In this document: in pieces, positions 62,374 to 64,000 of the stretch | Position numbering within the stretch: position 1 is the first letter of the stretch | Layout of the letters: each line of letters opens with the position of its first letter | Origin: Serilophus lunatus | Taxonomy: Eukaryota > Chordata > Aves > Passeriformes > Eurylaimidae | DNA length: 64,000 nt | Direction of reading: 5' to 3' | Assembly: GCA_013399895.1 (NCBI GenBank) | Contig: VXBA01001646.1 | Coordinates: 543,881-607,880, forward strand | Notes under the pieces: generated by a model | Seen by the model: only the letters and a program-made list of their open reading frames with translations | Databases searched by the model: none | Told to the model about the DNA's origin: nothing | Program-made: the position numbers and the translations under genes

Positions 62374-63258
62374 TGTAGTGGTTTAACCCGGGCTGAGTGC
62401 CAGGGGCCCACTACAGCCACCTTCTCACTCCCCCTTGCCCAACTATAGAGGAGAGAGAGAATATAACGAGAGGTTTCATTATTCATGATAAGGAGTACAA
62501 CATATTCTTTCTTAATCACCGTCACAGGCAAAACAAGACTCCATGTGGGAATAATAGTCAAGTTTATTAATAACAAGATCAGAGCTAAGAGTGAGAGCCA
62601 ATAAAAGACACCTTTTACCCCCCCACCCCCCTCCTTCTTACATCCAACCTATTCTCCCGCAGCGGTCAAGGGAAAAGGCGAGGTGGGGGGNNNNNNNNNN
62701 NNNNNNNNNNNNNNNNNNNNNNNNNNNNNNNNNNNNNNNNNNNNNNNNNNNNNNNNNNNNNNNNNNNNNNNNNNNNNNNNNNNNNNNNNNNNNNNNNNNN
62801 NNNNNNNNNNNNNNNNNNNNNNNNNNNNNNNNNNNNNNNNNNNNNNNNNNNNNNNNNNNNNNNNNNNNNNNNNNNNNNNNNNNNNNNNNNNNNNNNNNNN
62901 NNNNNNNNNNNNNNNNNNNNNNNNNNNNNNNNNNNNNNNNNNNNNNNNNNNNNNNNNNNNNNNNNNNNNNNNNNNNNNNNNNNNNNNNNNNNNNNNNNNN
63001 NNNNNNNNNNNNNNNNNNNNNNNNNNNNNNNNNNNNNNNNNNNNNNNNNNNNNNNNNNNNNNNNNNNNNNNNNNNNNNNNNNNNNNNNNNNNNNNNNNNN
63101 NNNNNNNNNNNNNNNNNNNNNNNNNNNNNNNNNNNNNNNNNNNNNNNNNNNNNNNNNNNNNNNNNNNNNNNNNNNNNNNNNNNNNNNNNNNNNNNNNNNN
63201 NNNNNNNNNNNNNNNNNNNNNNNNNNNNNNAAAACCTGGCCTCAGAGAAACCATCTGA
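62374..63258 (-). mobile_element. Family B LTR copy 3, gapped, inserted at a CR1 tail
   Basis: Begins TGTAGTGGTTTAACCCGGGC, the complement of the family B 3' end. It matches copy 1 closely through AGAGAGAATATAACGAGAGG, TTTATT (complement of the poly(A) signal, 62563-62568) and CTCCCGCAGCGGTCAAGGG. After the gap, AAAACCTGGCCTCAGAGAAA corresponds to the LTR 5' end (CCAGGTTTTGG in the sense direction), but the last few bases diverge and no target duplication can be confirmed. Confidence 0.85.
62691..63230. other. Assembly gap, 540 N
   Basis: A run of N within family B copy 3. Its size fits the missing middle of the LTR by comparison with copy 2. Confidence 0.98.
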
Positions 63259-63949
63259 TAAGAATAAGTCCAAGAAAGAACTAAATTCATATAGTAATAT
63301 CAGTAACCAATGCTGAGATTGTAAATCTGTTTAAGAGTTAAATATTTCTGTTCATGTGCTAGTGATAATAGGTGAAATGCCTATCATTTTATTATGTGAA
63401 GTTAATTTAACAAAATTTGGTACACGCTCCTGTACCTAATTTCATATCAGGCCATTGTCTATCTCTTCCTTCTAATTTCTCATAGATGTAGAAGATCTCA
63501 CTGAAATCCTTCCATTTCAGTACACAGCAAGCGCTGTAAAGGTTAAGAATTGATGTTGTTGTCATTCCAAATAAGGCTAAAAGTTTTTATTAATGAGTGC
63601 TCAAAAAGTTGATACTAAATGTCACTTCTTTCCTACTTCATGGCTGAAAGTGCCATGAATTTTAAGTACAGTTAATAGGAAGCAAGACTAAGTTCCTCCG
63701 AGTTTGGAGGAACTACCTAAGCTTAAGTACTGCAAATTGAAAAGAATGGAGAGCAAAACCAGAAGTATTTAATCATTTTAATTTTATTATGAAAAATATA
63801 ATTATTAAAGTCCAAAATGCAGGAGTTATAATACACAGATAAGGAATTAGTTAATCACAGAAAATATCATTTGCACTAACTTGTTCCAGAGAATAACAAT
63901 GCTCTGTAACAAAATGATGATTTCATCTAAGGCTGTCTCAGAAAAAATT
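63259..63949. other. No recognised feature
   Basis: AT-rich DNA without a recognisable gene or repeat. Confidence 0.5.
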
Positions 63950-63980
63950 ACACAAAACAAACAAACAAACAAACAAAAAG
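63950..63980 (+). repeat. AAAC microsatellite
   Basis: About six units of CAAA in a row near the window end. Confidence 0.9.
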
Positions 63981-64000
63981 TCAATGAACAGATCATTATC

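Noticed and set aside
62591..63316. Open frames of 191-241 codons, and similar ones at 18765-19427
   Set aside because: They are mostly runs of N from assembly gaps inside LTRs.

Overview
The window looks like nuclear DNA from a bird, most likely a passerine. It is AT-rich, contains at least a dozen pieces of the CR1 LINE (the dominant avian non-LTR retrotransposon), and carries several solo LTRs of endogenous retroviruses, including one whose end (TGTGCTGGTTTTGGC on the minus strand) is of a type I associate with songbird genomes. I recognise no intact protein-coding gene. Nearly every open frame is short, AT-biased and uninterpretable, or lies inside a repeat. The stretch is best read as a gene desert or part of a very large intron. 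There are two N gaps (18928-19123 and 62691-63230) and one isolated N at 38274.

Layout. The window opens inside a minus-strand LTR (1-182) whose relative lies at 57312-58285 in the opposite orientation. A decayed CR1 pol segment follows (about 595-1235), then small CR1 tails and a tRNA-Phe-like pseudogene (6967-7043). The segment from 7.6 to 13.3 kb is densest in transposons: two 430-bp solo LTRs in inverted orientation, each with a 4-bp target duplication, flank a 1-kb CR1, another solo LTR with a 5-bp duplication, and a three-layer nest of CR1 elements. A base-composition anomaly lies at 13.9-15.3 kb.

From 15 to 57 kb the sequence is mostly featureless AT-rich DNA. It is broken by two copies of a 0.9-kb LTR family (18.6 and 34.1 kb, each with a 5-bp target duplication), an ERVK-like LTR at 30 kb, two more candidate LTRs (24.7 and 43.1 kb), a 395-bp polypurine microsatellite at 38.1 kb, and CR1 pieces at 27.3, 53.2 and 54.1 kb. 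The last of these preserves a 5' part of the element. A GC-rich solo LTR at 57.3 kb and a CR1 with an LTR inserted exactly at its tail (62.4 kb) close the window.

I do not see a coherent new gene system. The observations most worth checking are a possible small minus-strand coding exon at 17131-17182, the gene-like architecture of the 57.3-kb LTR (TATA box, two overlapping open frames, possible 69-nt intron, poly(A) signal), a 47-bp tandem array inside the 0.9-kb LTR family that probably explains both assembly gaps, and the tRNA-Phe relic.
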